NCBI GenBank assembly: GCA_949318235.1
Contig: OX439135.1
Location: 22,481,457-22,545,456, forward strand
DNA length: 64,000 nt
Source of the DNA: Ecdyonurus torrentis
Taxonomy: Eukaryota; Arthropoda; Insecta; Ephemeroptera; Heptageniidae
Direction: 5' to 3'
Position 1 is the first letter of the stretch; each line of letters starts with the position of its first letter. The position numbers were made by a program, and so were the translations under genes. Positions 23,596 to 37,188 of the stretch are shown one piece after another. Under the pieces are notes generated by a model. It searched no databases. It worked only from the letters and a program-made list of their open reading frames with translations, and was not told the origin of the DNA.

Positions 23596-25822
23596 ATGGC
23601 ACAACCAGAAGAAGAAGACGTAGTCCACCCCTCCAGTTCATCAACCCCCCTACCTGAGACTAAAATTGAACCACCCTCCTCCTCTTTATCTTCACGTACT
23701 ATCACAGTAGAACCAGCCCTACTACTACTTACATTTGGTATCACATTGACTGGTCCTGTACTTCAAAATCTTATTGTAACCCAAATGTGTGATAACACTT
23801 TAGGTTATAATGATACTGTATGTTTGAACCTCACTGAGTACCCCGCTGTAGAGGCACAAGCACAACCTCGTTCTGCTGTCTTGTTTATGACTAAATCACT
23901 TATTGAAGCTATTTTGCCTGCAAGTAAGTGACACATGTATTTCTATTTAATGTATATCCTTTATAGCATATAGCATTTTGGTCCTAAGTTCTAATTTACT
24001 TTACAAAAATACAATGAATTATTTGCATTTCATTAATTTTCAATGGAGATTATAGCATGCATAAAGCTTAAGTGTTCCCTAATTTAAGATTTTATAGATA
24101 TGGAAAGAGAGTTTTTTTTTTTTTTTTTTTTTTAGAAAACTACTGCACTGATTCCGGATATATTAAATGAAGAATACTATACTATCCGTACATACTTTTA
24201 TGTGTTTGTATATAGTCTGACCAACAAACTAAAACTCCTGTCATTTTGATTGACAATACCCTGAAAGTGGAATAGAGTAGAGGAGGCTAGACAAAATATA
24301 ATGTATAATTAGGTGTATATCATCTCACTCAAGCAGGCAGCTTGCAAGCCATGGATTTTAACAATAAGCTAAATTTTGATACCTGTCACATTCACTAGCG
24401 CGATGTCACTAGCCATCAATGGATAAACATTAGATAAAGGGGTACTTATAATAATTAGAAATATATGAAAATTATAGGCTAATTTCTTGCAGAAACTTAT
24501 TATTTTTTATAAAAGTTGAAAACGTTTCATTCTTAAATTTTATCATGAAATGCAAATTTTGCAAACCAAGAAAAAAAGATGCAGATGCTTTGTCTCTCTT
24601 TGTTTTGCAACCATGGCTGCATGTTAAAACTACATTTTTGTACCTGCACTTTCTTTAGTTCGTTGGTCAGAGTATAGTATAGCTCTTAATTGTTATAAAG
24701 GAGTTTTTTGTCACATTGTTAGTACACGTAGGAATTAATTAATTAATTTATTTATTTATTAATATAATTGTTTTTCTATTCCTCTGTATACTTAAAGTAT
24801 AACAAGTGTATCAAGTATTTGATGTTTATATTCTTGATATGATATTTTCAGTCTTGTCTTTCTTCATTGGACCCTGGAGTGATCACCATGGTAGAAGACC
24901 TTTACTATTGGTTCCTCTACTTGGACATGCTCTGCTGTATGCTGGTTATATTTTCTTCAGCATGGAGTTTGCGAAGACTTGGAATATTTACTGGATCTTA
25001 GTGCCCAGTATCTCATTAGCACTCTCAGGTAAATATGCACCGCTTAATTATGTATATAGGGTAATTATAAAAATACTAATCTCCAAAAAAAAAAAATCAA
25101 TCAATCAATCAATAATAAATCATGAGACGGTACTATTATACATACACATATTATGTCACTCAGCCATTCAAAATTCTCTCACAAATTGGGGAGAAAACTT
25201 GTTAAGTAGCCAACCTGTGCTACAATTTCTTTTGTAGACCCAGAATTCAAGGTATCATGAATTCCTAACTTTACAGTTTTTTAACCCCAGTTTGTGAGGC
25301 TACAGAAGGATTTAGGGACATAATATATGTATGAATGATAGTCATACATCTTATTTATTTTATTGGTTTCTTTTTTTGAGGCCAATATTTTATCCTTTTA
25401 AGTACATACATACATACATACATATCATGACGCCATAATCCCTTTCGGGGTAGGCCAGGACGAATCCTTTTTAGTAAGAGGGCTTACAATGATCTGTGGC
25501 TTACCAGACCACAGGCTCTGCCCTTAATACCACACTCCTCTGGGCTCCTAATACCAGACCTGTGCAGCTCGGACCACCAAATCTTACGACGGCAGCACTC
25601 CCCACTATGGACGAGAGGTGGTCAAACTGCCTGGCCAACCCACGCATTGCAGCGGAAACGCACACATTGAAACACACTGAAACTTCACCGTTCTAACCAC
25701 CGCTCTTACAAGCTGGCCTACAAGGCCAACCCGGCTTGGAACTTGATTCCTTTTTCTCACCCAAAGGTTACTCTGAATTTCATGTCAGCTTATAAAACTA
25801 ATATTTTCTCCCTCTCCCTCTC

Positions 25823-25876
<54 letters not shown>

Positions 25877-27555
25877 CCGCTTTATCTGCTGTATATTTTT
25901 TTGCAGTCAAAAAACCAGTGCCAATAAATTTTTGAACAGCATAAATTTTCCTTAATTTGTATGTTTATATAGGTATTTAAAATTTCAATTATTCAATGGA
26001 TGGATCTTTTTTTATACAGTAACACTATTTTGTGAAATCACAAGAGACCCAGAAAATGGCAATTTCAAAAAATTAAATTTCATCAAATGAAGAGCTTTAA
26101 CATTGGCATAAATGCTTATATTGAAGTCTGCTGTGGACCCAACTGAGCATTTCACAAAATTGAGAAAATCACAGAATTGAGAGTTTACTGCATTAATAAA
26201 AAATAATAATAAAAAAAAAAAGTTTATGGCTGGCTATTTAAATAGAAAACAAAATAGTGAATTCCTCCCATAGTTAGGTGAAAATATTGGAAGCATCTTT
26301 CATCATCCACACATAAGCACAATATTTTGTTTAAATTGTTACAGGTGGCTTCGTAGCGTTCATCACTGGAGCCTTTTGTTACTTGACTGACATCAGCAGT
26401 CCTGATGAGAGAGCTTGGAGGATGGGGGTTGCCGAGGCTGCCTTACTAATAGGACTTCCTATGGGACTTGCTAGTAGTTCTTATGTATTAGCATTTGGAG
26501 GCTATATGGTAGGTAGAGCAAAGTATTGTTTTATTATTATTATCACACATATTTATACAAAATAATGTTTCACAATGGTCATTAAACTGCTTCCTATAGT
26601 GTATAGCTATAAACTTTTGCCACAATGAGAATGGGGAAGGTCTTAATGGGACAGTCAACACAACTTTGATCATTCATTAGCAAGCAGTTAACCATTTGCT
26701 TATACTGCTGGAATAATAATAATTGGCCATTAGAGATGGGTCAGCATTTTTTAACATTATAATTTTTCTTTGCTTTGCTTTTTTTTTTATTATGTATTTT
26801 TTTCCCCTTGATTCTTCTGATATCTGTAAAAAAAATTGCCCACTTTAGAGTAAATTGTTTCTAATATAACAAGTAGTAAGACTTTTGGCTTATAATAATA
26901 GGCTATATATAGGGATATGAGTATAACAAATATAAAGAGTATAAAAAAATAAATAGGCCTATAGCCCTATAATAATAAATGATAGCAAAGTTTAGGCCTG
27001 ACAAATGTCTGACCCACTCTTAAACTCACCTAGCCCCTTAAATGTTCCATCAGAGATATCCCCCTTATACCTCCTTGACCCCTGAGGACCTAACTCTACC
27101 CTGATTTGACATAATCCTTATATTTACAGCTTGTATTCAGTCTAAGTGCCCTGGTATGTGTTCTTGGATTTCTGTACGTGTGGTTCCTTCTCCCTGAGTC
27201 AGTCCAGTCTGTACCTAACTGTGAGATGCAAGGAACATCTGGTTTGTCAGGACTGTTTGATCGTCGTCTCATCGTGGACATGGTGACGACGTGTACCAAG
27301 CCAAGACCAGGGCTGAGGAGAGGAATCATGTTCTTAGTGATGGCATCTTTAGCTTCTACTATCTTTACTTTAGATGGTAAGTCATGTGTATATTAAAGCC
27401 ATAGACCTCGTAAAACAACATGTTCAAACACGAAATGGGATCTTCAAAACTGATGACAATTTTTATCAGAATGTTAATAGCCCCATGAGAGAGCGTGAAA
27501 ATACTTCAATTTGCGTGACTATTCATGTTTATAACATCAGAAACATGCAAAAATT

Positions 27556-27592
<37 letters not shown>

Positions 27593-28671
27593 GTTGTTTG
27601 GGTTGCATAAATTGAAATTTTCTGATCACTGTTACGGAGCTACAGTTGTGTTTGGAGTAGAGCTGTAAAAAACTCGAAATATTTTTAGCCCGGGCTGAAA
27701 TTTTTTAGCCCGGTTTAACTTGAAACCCGGGTTTAGCTTGAAATCGAGCTTAAACTCGAAAAACGAGCCAAAACTCGGAAAGCTCGACATTTGAGCCAAA
27801 GTTTAAAAACAAGCCTTCGAGCCTATGAAGAAAAAAGCTCGATATTTATTATGAAAAATTTGTTTTTAAAGGATAAAAGTCATAAATAAAATAAAATAAT
27901 TTTTTAAAATATTTTAAAGAGCTTATTTTGCATGATAGAATATTAAAAATGCCATTTTAAACAAAAATTACAAACATTTTTTTCTTTGCTTTCTTCAAAA
28001 ATTGTAATTTAGCTCGATTTATTTTCAAAAGCTCGTTTTTTTCACGAGTCTTTTACGAGCTGAACTTGAAAAAGCTCGTTTTCGAGCTAAAAGCTCGAAA
28101 CCCGGGTTCACCATTTTCAAAAAAACGAGCACCCGAAGATTTTGGCCCGGGCGGGTGCTCGAACCGGTTTAAATTTACAGCTCTAGTTTGGAGACAAACT
28201 AAAGTTATTTATGTAACAAGTGTTTTGTGATATAAATGCTCATGTTTTCATTCCTTTAAGGAAATTAAACCAGTGTGGTTAGATGATGAATTAGAAAGAA
28301 AAGGGTAGGTGAAACAAGCAAGGGCCTTACCATAGTGAAGAGAGTCCCATTGTTCAGTGAAAATCCTGCCACCACAGAGATAAAAACAGGCCTATATAGT
28401 GGACAATAACTTGACCTAACTTGGACAATAAATATTGACCTCTTTGTTTTCTAATTGAACTATTTTGATACCTATATGATATAACTTAAAGATTTGATAA
28501 AAAAAAAAAAGTAAATAGAAAAGAAATATGGTCCTGTCAGTCTAAACTTATTAATTTCTCCCATTCCTCCATTTTTCCTAATCTGTCACTTTTTTTTCTT
28601 CACTTAAGTTTTTTAACTATCAATTATCTTACAAAAAATGGTTCTTAATAGTTAGCCTATTTATTAGGTTC

Positions 28672-28705
<34 letters not shown>

Positions 28706-30443
28706 TAAAGAATAGGGAAACCAACACTAACTTCCTTAATTATATATACCACAAAGAATTAGTGAGTGTTTGAAGTAAAATGGTTAGGTTATTATCTTGA
28801 TTCAAACAGTTGCATTTTTTTTTTTTCAATTAATATAAATATTTGTGTGAACTTTGCCATCAAGATCTATGTATCATGCTTGTTGGTTTCCCATATTTTT
28901 TTTTCCTTTGATCCAATCTTAAAAAAATACTTTATAATATTCTTAATGGTTATTTTCAGGTGAGATATCTGTTGTATTTCTGTACACAAGAGAGAAGTTT
29001 CATTGGACAATCAGAGAATATAGTTTGTTCAGCAGTATCAGTGTGGTCATTGCTACAATAGGTGAGTGATATATATACATATAATATTTCTCGTGTTCCT
29101 TATTGCTATACCTTGTTTCTGATATTTTTGTTGTTAAGAGATTATAAGAAATTTATGAAAAGAAGAGCGTCAAGATAATATCTGATGGGAGTAATTTACA
29201 AACACTTGATTTATTATAAATTATAGATACCAATAGCTATTTTTGTCTCATTATTTACTTATAAAGGAACAACTGTTTTGAGGCAGACTTATTTAAGCGA
29301 TTTCGCTAACATCCATTTCCGTTTCTATACTTACTATGCATGCGCAGTGTGGATATAAGCAAAATCACTTAATATAGTTGGCCTCAAAATAGTTGTTCCT
29401 TTTTTAGTCAATATATTTTCAAAAGAAACTCTTATTTCAAGGCCTATATATTTTAAAGAACAGTTTTTGGTCCGTGGTTCGACCTCCCTCGCCAGACGTA
29501 TCTTTGCATGCGTTTGGAGAGAGGTTTGATTGAGGCATGGACAATGTGTCTTTTATGTTTGTTTTGTCTTCTTGTATTGTTTTGACTCTATTATATTCAG
29601 TGTATTTGGACTTGCTCTGTTGCTGAATAAAGAACTAATTTGAATTTGGTTGTAAACCTATATTTATATTTCTTTATTTTATTTCTTTATTTTTTATTAT
29701 TATTATTATTTTTTATTTTTTTGAATAAATAAAAATAAAGAAATAAATAAAAAGAAATATAAATATAAGAAAAACAGTTTTCAGTTTAATACACAAATCA
29801 AAGAAAGTATAAGTGAAAGTTATATGACGCAAAAATCTTACAAAAAAAGAGGGGGGGACGCAAAATTGCAAGCTCAAGGCTGCTAATTAGAGAATTATAA
29901 GAAATATTGAACATCCTAAGTCATGGACTATAGTAATAATACTGTAACACTAACATATATACTGTGATTGCTTACAGGTACTCTGATTGGTCTACGTATA
30001 TTCAGCTCTATGATGAAGCTACCTGATGCGCCTCTAGCTGCGTTTGCTTTTCTTACCAAGGCAGTGAGTGCTACTACCCTGGCTATAGCACCTGTACCTT
30101 GGGTATTATATCTAGGTATGTCTATATATCACTATCTATATCTATAGGTATATATAATATCACTTTTGTGAAGCCTCTATAGCTCATATATACTTCCAAC
30201 ATTGATCAACCATTATCAGACTCAAGCTACCCTGCTTTCTTATATCGTGCAGCAACCTGCACATCCGACAGTAGCTGACTTTGAAGTTTGAACAAACTAT
30301 TATTTTAAGGCAGGATATTAGGTGGATTTGACTAAAAAAATTGCAAAGAACGATTTTTTTGAAATTTTGCACAGTGATACATTAGGATACGGTATCTTCA
30401 AAAATGTAAAAAATTTGGGGGGTCACCTTGATAGATTTTAAAT

Positions 30444-30475
<32 letters not shown>

Positions 30476-32929
30476 GAAGTTTTAGTCCCATAAGAACCCA
30501 TGTTAATTTCAATAATTATTTTCTCTCTTATCTGATGGTCACGGGTTCTGAAAATTGTTTCATAGAGGTAGCTGTTACTTTTAACTTTTAAATGTCATCA
30601 TAAAGTTTCAAAGTTTTCTTTTTAGATTTTGAGATATTATATCTTAATTTATTTATTATTTTGTTTGTATATATCTGAAATTTCAATGCAAAATGTAGGT
30701 TAAATATTTAGCAATTACTATTGTTTTATTTTATATTATTTTCATCCCCTTTATTATTTTTATATTTTTTTTTTTTAATATGTTATTTTGGATTATTTTC
30801 AGGTAGTCTATTTGGAATGCTAGGAGGATTAGCTGCTCCATTAGGCAGAACTATTTTGTCTAAAAGTGTGGCACGAGAAGATATTGGTAAGTAAATTAAA
30901 ATGTCATACCTTATATTTTTATATCTATAGGTATAACTTTACTTATATAAGAACGACATGAAAAAAAAAAAAAAAGTTTTGCTGGTTGGTATGCAACTCA
31001 TTTTTTAATGTGTTGTAATCCAGTATTGCATATTTGATTGTAAGGAGAGTGGAAATTAAATTTTTTTGCATGTATATAGGGTCTATGCATTCATGTTAAA
31101 GTCGACGCCATGTTGGATAATTCAATAACATGGGTGGCATAGGACATAAAATCGTTTTGCCAGTTTAAAAACACTATGCAATATTTTTGAGAGCATTGAT
31201 GCTGTAAATATGTTGTATTAGTATCTCAAGTATATGAGAAAAATAGCAATAACCAAAAAATTAACTGATTTCCCGAAGAAAATTGGCTTAAATGAAGTTT
31301 GTCCTATGCTGAGCAATGTTATGCACTACTCCAGTATGGCCTCAAAGCGCAATAAATATGACGTCATCCGCATACACCCTATAGACCTATATTTTTTTTG
31401 CATGGTTTATAGAATGAATAAAGTAAAAGTAGAAAAAAATAATCTGCAAATAACATAAAAAAAGATATCATATTTTCTGAAAAGCCTTGTAACTATATAA
31501 CACCCCCACTTTAATGTCCATATTTACAACTGAAGCTTTTGTTTATGTGTATGATTACAGGCAAAGTGTTCTCCTTGGCCTCCTCCCTAGATGCTCTTAC
31601 TCCCATAGCTGCTGCTCCTCTCTACACTCTGATCTACAATGAAACTTTCACCTCTATGGCGGGAGCTTTCTTTATCTTGTCTGCAGGCATTTATATCTTG
31701 GATGTTTTCATTATGTGGTGAGTTTTACTGCCTCAATATACCTATGCAAAATACGCTGTTACAGTCAACCAAGGTGACTTTGAACACCCAATCTACTTTG
31801 GGCACTCATTTCAACATTTTGAAACATGTCATTAACATCACAAACAAATTTAAACAATAGTATGATTCTTCAAATTTCTAAAATGTGGCCCCAAGACAGA
31901 GATAATTGGGTGTTCAAAGTCACCACAGTTGACTGTTTTTTTAAACTCTTTATTTTGTGAAATCACAAGAGCCATTTCACAGAATTTAGAGCTTTAGCTT
32001 TGCCATGCTTATATTGAAGTCTGCTGCGGACCCAATCAAGCAGTTAAAAAAAAAATTGAAATGTGCTGATTTTATTGAATTATTATTGTTTTTATTTTTA
32101 TTTTTTAATGCGTACTAGCATTTTTATATTATGTTGATTAAGCACCCACCAATAAGACTTCATTGTCTTGGTGGGACTTATAATAATAAAAAAAAATTAC
32201 AAAATTAAGAAGTTTACACAATTGAACTTCACAAAATCAAGAGTTTACTGAATATGCAAGATTAAGAATATAAAAAATCACTGTTAGGCTGATGATATAA
32301 AAGGATAAAGGAAATCAGCAAGGGTCTTATCATAGTGAAGAGAGTCCCATAGTTTGGTGAAAATCTTGCTATAGCATAGAGATAAATAAATTAATACATT
32401 TGATAGTTTTGGCAATATACGGTATAAACTCTATATTAAGAAAACAAAGTATGCGTGCGTGTGTGTGTGTGTGCGCACGTGTGGGTGGGTGGGTGTGCAG
32501 GGGTGTATTCAGGATTTTGCAATGGGAGGGGTCCAGCCTATAGTGAGCATAGGCAAAGGGGGGAACCACCCCCTTTTCCCATGCTTTTTCAGACCTGAGG
32601 GGGGGGGGGGGGGGGGTCCGCACCTCAAAAATACGCCCCTGTGTGTATGTGTGTGTGTGTGTGCCTTCTACAGTCCTTACAAACTCAGAGAGAAACTATG
32701 AATGCGATCCTTCCTGCAAGTGCAGAATGCTTTCTCATGTTTCATGTCAAAAGTGCAATTTTGAGTATAACTATCATTTATCTGCACAATGTAAATGATA
32801 CTTCACAAGTTAGTGACATACTGTAATCCAATGTATATTTGTGAATGTTTCAGTATTGTTGCAGTAATCCAGTACAAGTTTCCAAGTACAGACTATGTTT
32901 TGGTCTCAACAGAACCAACTATCAACTAA
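23596..32929 (+). CDS. SLC46 / proton-coupled folate transporter family MFS carrier (complete, 9 coding exons)
   Basis: Exons 23596-23923, 24852-25028, 26345-26508, 27130-27376, 28960-29061, 29978-30115, 30803-30886, 31561-31717 and 32854-32929 join to 1473 nt (490 aa). The protein is a major-facilitator membrane carrier of the SLC46 type. TM1 (about 41-61) begins ITVEPALLLL. An extracellular loop with NDT and NLT glycosylation sequons and C65/C76 follows. The TM2-TM3 loop carries MFS motif A as GPWSDHHGRRP (D120, R124), matching the DxxGRR signature known from PCFT. Later hydrophobic segments include GGFVAFITGAFCYL, LVFSLSALVCVLGFLYVW and SLFGMLGGLAAPLGR. The hydrophilic N-terminus (1-34) is acidic then Ser/Pro-rich. 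Substrate cannot be read from sequence: invertebrate SLC46 members are numerous and need not carry folate. A splice acceptor (TTGACAG) ends one base before the ATG, implying an upstream non-coding exon. Confidence 0.93.
24213..24674. mobile_element. TIR element in SLC46-type intron 1
   Basis: Inverted ends TAGTCTGACCAACAAACTAAA / TTTAGTTCGTTGGTCAGAGTA about 460 bp apart, flanked by TA-rich sequence. Confidence 0.75.
25428..25740 (-). repeat. Interspersed repeat F, copy 2 (uninterrupted)
   Basis: Reverse-strand match to 13807-14530. It preserves the site CTGCCCTTAATACCACA, where copy 1 carries MITE G, and so is the empty-site allele of that insertion. In intron 2 of the SLC46-type gene. Confidence 0.8.
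26018..26192. mobile_element. TIR repeat Q, copy 1
   Basis: Inverted ends CAGTAACACTATTTTGTGAA / CACAGAATTGAGAGTTTACTG. It shares GCTTATATTGAAGTCTGCTG with a diverged copy at about 31945-32255. Confidence 0.65.
27397..28255 (-). mobile_element. MITE family E, copy 4, split by an hAT-type MITE
   Basis: TTAA at 27393-27396 and 28256-28259. E-family sequence on both sides of the insert at 27658-28185. In SLC46-type intron 4. Confidence 0.85.
27658..28185. mobile_element. hAT-type MITE M (528 bp) nested in MITE E
   Basis: Inverted ends TAGAGCTGTAAA / TTTACAGCTCTA with a perfect 8-bp duplication GTTTGGAG (27650-27657, 28186-28193). The interior is full of AAGCTCGA / GCCCGGG words. Confidence 0.92.
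29255..29411. mobile_element. Palindromic MITE family A, copy 3
   Basis: AAAGGAACAACTGTTTTGAGG at the left and its inverted partner CCTCAAAATAGTTGTTCC at the right. In SLC46-type intron 5. Confidence 0.8.
29461..29655 (+). repeat. Possible retroposon 3' tail in SLC46-type intron 5
   Basis: Less AT-rich stretch ending TGAATAAAGAACTAATTTG, followed by simple T-rich sequence; looks like a LINE or SINE 3' end. Only one copy here, so this is a guess. Confidence 0.3.
30305..30650 (+). repeat. Interspersed repeat L-like, copy 1
   Basis: Matches the reverse of 35190-35517 (CTCTTATCTGATGGTCACGGG, AACCCATGTTAATTTCAATA and TAGCTGTTAC). In SLC46-type intron 6. Confidence 0.7.
31075..31383 (+). mobile_element. 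MITE family D, copy 4
   Basis: Ends TATAGGGTCTATGC / GCATACACCCTATA; TGACGTCA at 31359-31366. In SLC46-type intron 7. Confidence 0.85.
31762..31935. mobile_element. TA-type MITE B copy 2
   Basis: Inverted ends CAGTCAACCAAGGTGACTTTGA / TCAAAGTCACCACAGTTGACTG, preceded by TA. In SLC46-type intron 8. Confidence 0.85.
32499..32641. mobile_element. hAT-like MITE S with an 18-base-class poly(G) run
   Basis: Ends CAGGGGTGTATTCAGG / AAAATACGCCCCTG inside a GT microsatellite, which hides the target duplication. In SLC46-type intron 8. Confidence 0.65.
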
Positions 32930-32997
32930 AACATTCAATATTTTAGTTGTATGCACAAGAAATTACTTATATACAAGGAAAAATATAAATATATTGT

Positions 32998-33003
32998 AAT
33001 AAA
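32998..33003 (+). terminator. Polyadenylation signal of the SLC46-type gene
   Basis: AATAAA lies 69 bases after the stop codon at 32927-32929 and is the first canonical hexamer downstream. Confidence 0.5.
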
Positions 33004-33807
33004 ATATATAGGCTATGATTGTTTAAAAGAAAAGTACATACAAAAGTACACATATTACTTCTACAAAATGCAAATTTTCAAAAGCAAATATAAGCGCACA
33101 TGTAATTGAATTTTCAAGTGTTCTACAATCTTCCCTACTTATCTATTTTTTTTTCTTCCTTTTTCTTCTTCTGTTTTTTCATCTTCTTCTTCTTCAACAT
33201 ATATAGCCTATAGACTTAATACTTATGTTATTATTAATTTTAATTAGGTTCTTAAATAATTTTAAAAAATAATCTATTGCATATTCTGATAGATGATATT
33301 ATTTTTATTAATTCCTTTTTTTTTTTTTTTTTTTTTTTTTTCTTCTTTTTTTAAGGTTTTAAAAATCAATTTTACTTTTTTTTTCAGTGTTATTTGAAAT
33401 GTGAATTATTTACCTAATATTTTAAATATAAGAAAACTAATAGGTATTTGTAGATGATTTTTTTTATCATCTCTCTTTACTTCAAAATATAATTAAAAAA
33501 ATACATTCTATAAAACAACGAGAAAAAAAAAGTTAATGAAAATTTGAAGTCTTAAAAAAAAGCTTAATGAAAAGTTCTTATTTTATGACCTAGCTAATTC
33601 ATAACTTGGATTAGCAGTAATCAAATTATTTAGTCAATGCTTTTTTTAAGGAAAAACAAATTTGATAATTATATAATAGGAGGGGGGAGGGAGTCTAAAA
33701 CAAGTCATAAAATGCTGAAATTAAAATAATTTTAATAATTATTTCTTATACGTATGTTAAAAATTGTATGGTCTATTTATATTTTCATTTATGATTTTGA
33801 ATTTTCT

Positions 33808-33846
<39 letters not shown>

Positions 33847-34178
33847 GAATTTTTTAGTATAACTGTACAGCAAAATAATTATTCCCATTTAAAATATTTA
33901 ATAATGTTAAATAACAATTTGCTAAGTAAAAAGTTACAGCAATAAATGAAAATGTGAATGCATCGCTTTGTATAACGTATGTACAGTACAATAATTTGAA
34001 ATATCAAAAATATTTTAGTCAAAAGTTGCGAATTTAATATTAGATTTTCCAAGCAATATTTTGGAAATAAAATGTTATTCTTTTAGGCTGTGTCAATTCG
34101 TGATTTTAGGTTAAAAAAATATGTGTCTATTGAAATTATATAATATTTATATATTATTAGAAAAAAAGGTGTTTTAAT

Positions 34179-34223
<45 letters not shown>

Positions 34224-35189
34224 CATGTATAGCTTAAATTATAGTTTTCTTGGCATTGGTTTAATTTTGTGTTCCATATATTGAAAAATTGTGTTGTCAT
34301 ATAATGTGTTGTTCTTTTATTATTGACATTATTATTTTTAAGGTGGCAGTGTAATATGATTGCAGTGGGATTTATGTATGTTTTAACATGTAGCATAAAT
34401 GTTGATTATGTTGATATTTTGGAATAGGAAATATGTGATTTGCAAATTTAAAAAAAAAAATTAAAAAAGTAGAGGAGGAAGAGAAAGATTATAAAATAGT
34501 AATGCATATAAAATTTTGTCTAGTATCCTATCCATCATTTAAATTCAATGTAGCATTTAAAAAAAAAAAAAAAATTGCAATTTTAAAGAATTGGGAATTG
34601 TAGTTGACTCCTATATAATTTTTTCACACACCTCATCGATTGATATAACCTCTACTAATTATTAAATATAATTATGACGGGATAAAAAAAAAAAATTTAT
34701 TAATAGGCCTAATTATAATAATTATAATAAATATTAGCTTATAACATATATACTATTGCTCAGTATTTTTATAAAATATCCATCATTTATTTTTTTCCCG
34801 CCCTTATATGTATAATATAATATACAATATAACTCTATAATATAATGCTGCATATTTCTCAAAAAAATTATCTAAAAGCATGGCATGGTCCCACAATTCA
34901 AAAAAAGATATTATAAATTGGGACATTTAAAATAGCTTATTCAAGCACTGCCTAAATATGATTGCTTAAAGGACTCGCTACCAATAATTGCATATTTTGT
35001 GTAATAATAAATAAAAATGAAACTTAATATATAAAGTACATTAAAATATTAGCTACATTGTTATACGACATATTAACTTTTCCTTTGTATTTAGTTTCAA
35101 ACGCACGAGATTAGAAGCATCTCCTTTCCCATATTTAAGAATGTTCAAATGTTCGCTTAATAGACAAAAAAGTTAAACCTGGTTTAAGG

Positions 35190-35517
35190 ATTTATATAGA
35201 TGGCTTGTATCTAAAAATCTAAAAAGAAAACTTCCAAATTTTATGATGCCATTTGAAAGTTAATAGTAACAGCTACCTATGATAAAATTAACAGGACCCG
35301 TGACCATCAGATAAGAGAGAAATTAATTATTGAAATTAACATGGGCTCTTATGGGAATAAAACTTCAAAAAATCATAATTAAAAATCTAGTATGGTGAAC
35401 CCCCCAAATTTTTACATTTTTGAAGATACTTAATCCTAAGGTATCACTGTACAAAATTTCAGATTTTTCTGTCTTTACAACTTTTTAGTCAAATCCCGCA
35501 GTAGCTGATTTCCCGCC
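35190..35517 (-). repeat. Interspersed repeat L-like, copy 2
   Basis: Inverted match to 30305-30650, ending with CCCGCCTTAA, where the next TTAA element abuts. Confidence 0.65.
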
Positions 35518-35521
35518 TTAA

Positions 35522-35850
35522 GGGAGTAGGGTACCAACCTTATATCTCAAAACTAGAAGTGTTTTGTGTTCTAAATTTGGTGTCATTGTGTAGCTAAGGG
35601 TCACACCTAGTCGTGATAAAAATTTCATGATGTTCGACCGTCCCAAAAAAAAAAAATTTATGGAAAATAACATTGGGCCTTATGGGCTTAAAATTTCAAA
35701 AAATCATGTAAAATTAATTTGCACAGTGACCCCCCAAAATTTTTATATATTTGAAATTGTCTCAAGCTGAAGTATCGTTGTGCAAAATTTCAGATTTTTT
35801 TGACAAGAAATGTTTGAGTCTATAATGGCCGACGTCGGTTCCCTACTCCC
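35522..35850. mobile_element. TTAA-flanked MITE (329 bp)
   Basis: Inverted ends GGGAGTAGGGTACC / GGTTCCCTACTCCC with TTAA at 35518-35521 and 35851-35854. The interior shares the ACCCCCCAAAATTTTTA-type core with repeat L. Confidence 0.9.
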
Positions 35851-36727
35851 TTAACTTCGTTGCCATAACTTATCAAAAGTGCAAAATTAACTCGAGTTAA
35901 GTCGTTAAACCGGGTTTAACTCATTGTTGCAACTTATTTTATATTGTGTCTGTGCAAACATTAATTTTAATAAAATATACTTTGTAAAAATAAAAAAATA
36001 AAATAAAACTTGCAAACAACAATTTCTATTCTCTAGTAATAATTTGTACTATATATAAATATTAAAAAATTTCAATACAGCGTAATGTACAATATTTATT
36101 TTTTTTCCGTGCGCATTTCGTCTTTGATAATTTTGAAGTTTTTTTTTTTTTTTTTTTTTTTTTTTATTATTATTATTATTATTTTTTTTTTTTTTATTTT
36201 TTTATTTTTTTTTTTTTTGAAACAAAATTGTTAGTTTTTATTATTGGTCTAAAAACCATATAATTTTAAATGGTGACACTCTATTATACTATTTGTAAAC
36301 CACCAATGTGCAATAAAATTTGGTTCACTTTTTTAATTAATTGTACACCTAATCTAATATAGTGACATTTTCTCTTTTATATAAGTACCTTACAATAATA
36401 TTTTTAGAAAATTTTATTTTAATTTTTTTTATTCTTTTTATTGTTGATATTATTAGTGATCTCTTCGTATATTTTACTTAAATATTTTTATTATTTCAAA
36501 GTCATTTTTTTTAAATTAACAAATATACATTTTAATACTTCAAATTTGTACTGTGCATGTATTGATTTATTATTGTAATAAGCATATTTTATTTAAAAAA
36601 ATAAAAATTATTCTAAACAAATACAGCTTCTTTTTTAATTTATTTTGTCTTCTATAAAAACTTTTTAATAATACAGTTATACTCTACTTTATTGAATGGA
36701 GTTCAATATAAGTGCAATTGATATAAC

Positions 36728-37188
36728 CAGGTTCGACCGGGTTTTTAAACCTGGAATTTTGCCGGGTGTTTGTTTATAAAAAACCGGGCAGTAAGATTTT
36801 TTAAAAAAAACGTTTTTTTTATTAAAAAAAAAAAAAAAAGTTAAAATTTTTTTTTTTTTTTTAAAAAGAAGCCAAAATACTATATTAAGAACAGTCGAAA
36901 TTCTTAATTTACTTGTATTACTATATATAATTACTATGAATAAATAAACCTCTATAAAATTGATATTTGATGTGTTTTTTTTTTTTTTTTTTCAAATGAC
37001 TAAAAAATATGCGAGCTTATTATATTATTATTTTTATGTTATTATTGTGAAAATTAGGACAAAAATTTAAAAAACGTTTTTTTTTTTTTACTTAAAAAAC
37101 CGGGTTTTAAAAACAAACGTGCTAAAAAACCCGGTTTTACCTGCCGGCCGGTTTTATTAAAAAAAAAACGGTTTTAATCCGAACCCTG
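36728..37188. mobile_element. hAT-type MITE N (461 bp)
   Basis: Ends CAGGTTCGACCGGG / AATCCGAACCCTG with 8-bp flanks GATATAAC and GATGTAAC (7 of 8). The interior is rich in AAACCGGG and poly(A/T). Confidence 0.8.

Noticed and set aside
31718..31721. Reading FIMW then stop as the SLC46 C-terminus
   Set aside because: GTGAGT donor after TG at 31717 joins to a good acceptor at 32853, giving an in-frame extension FIMCIVAVIQYKF to a stop at 32929.
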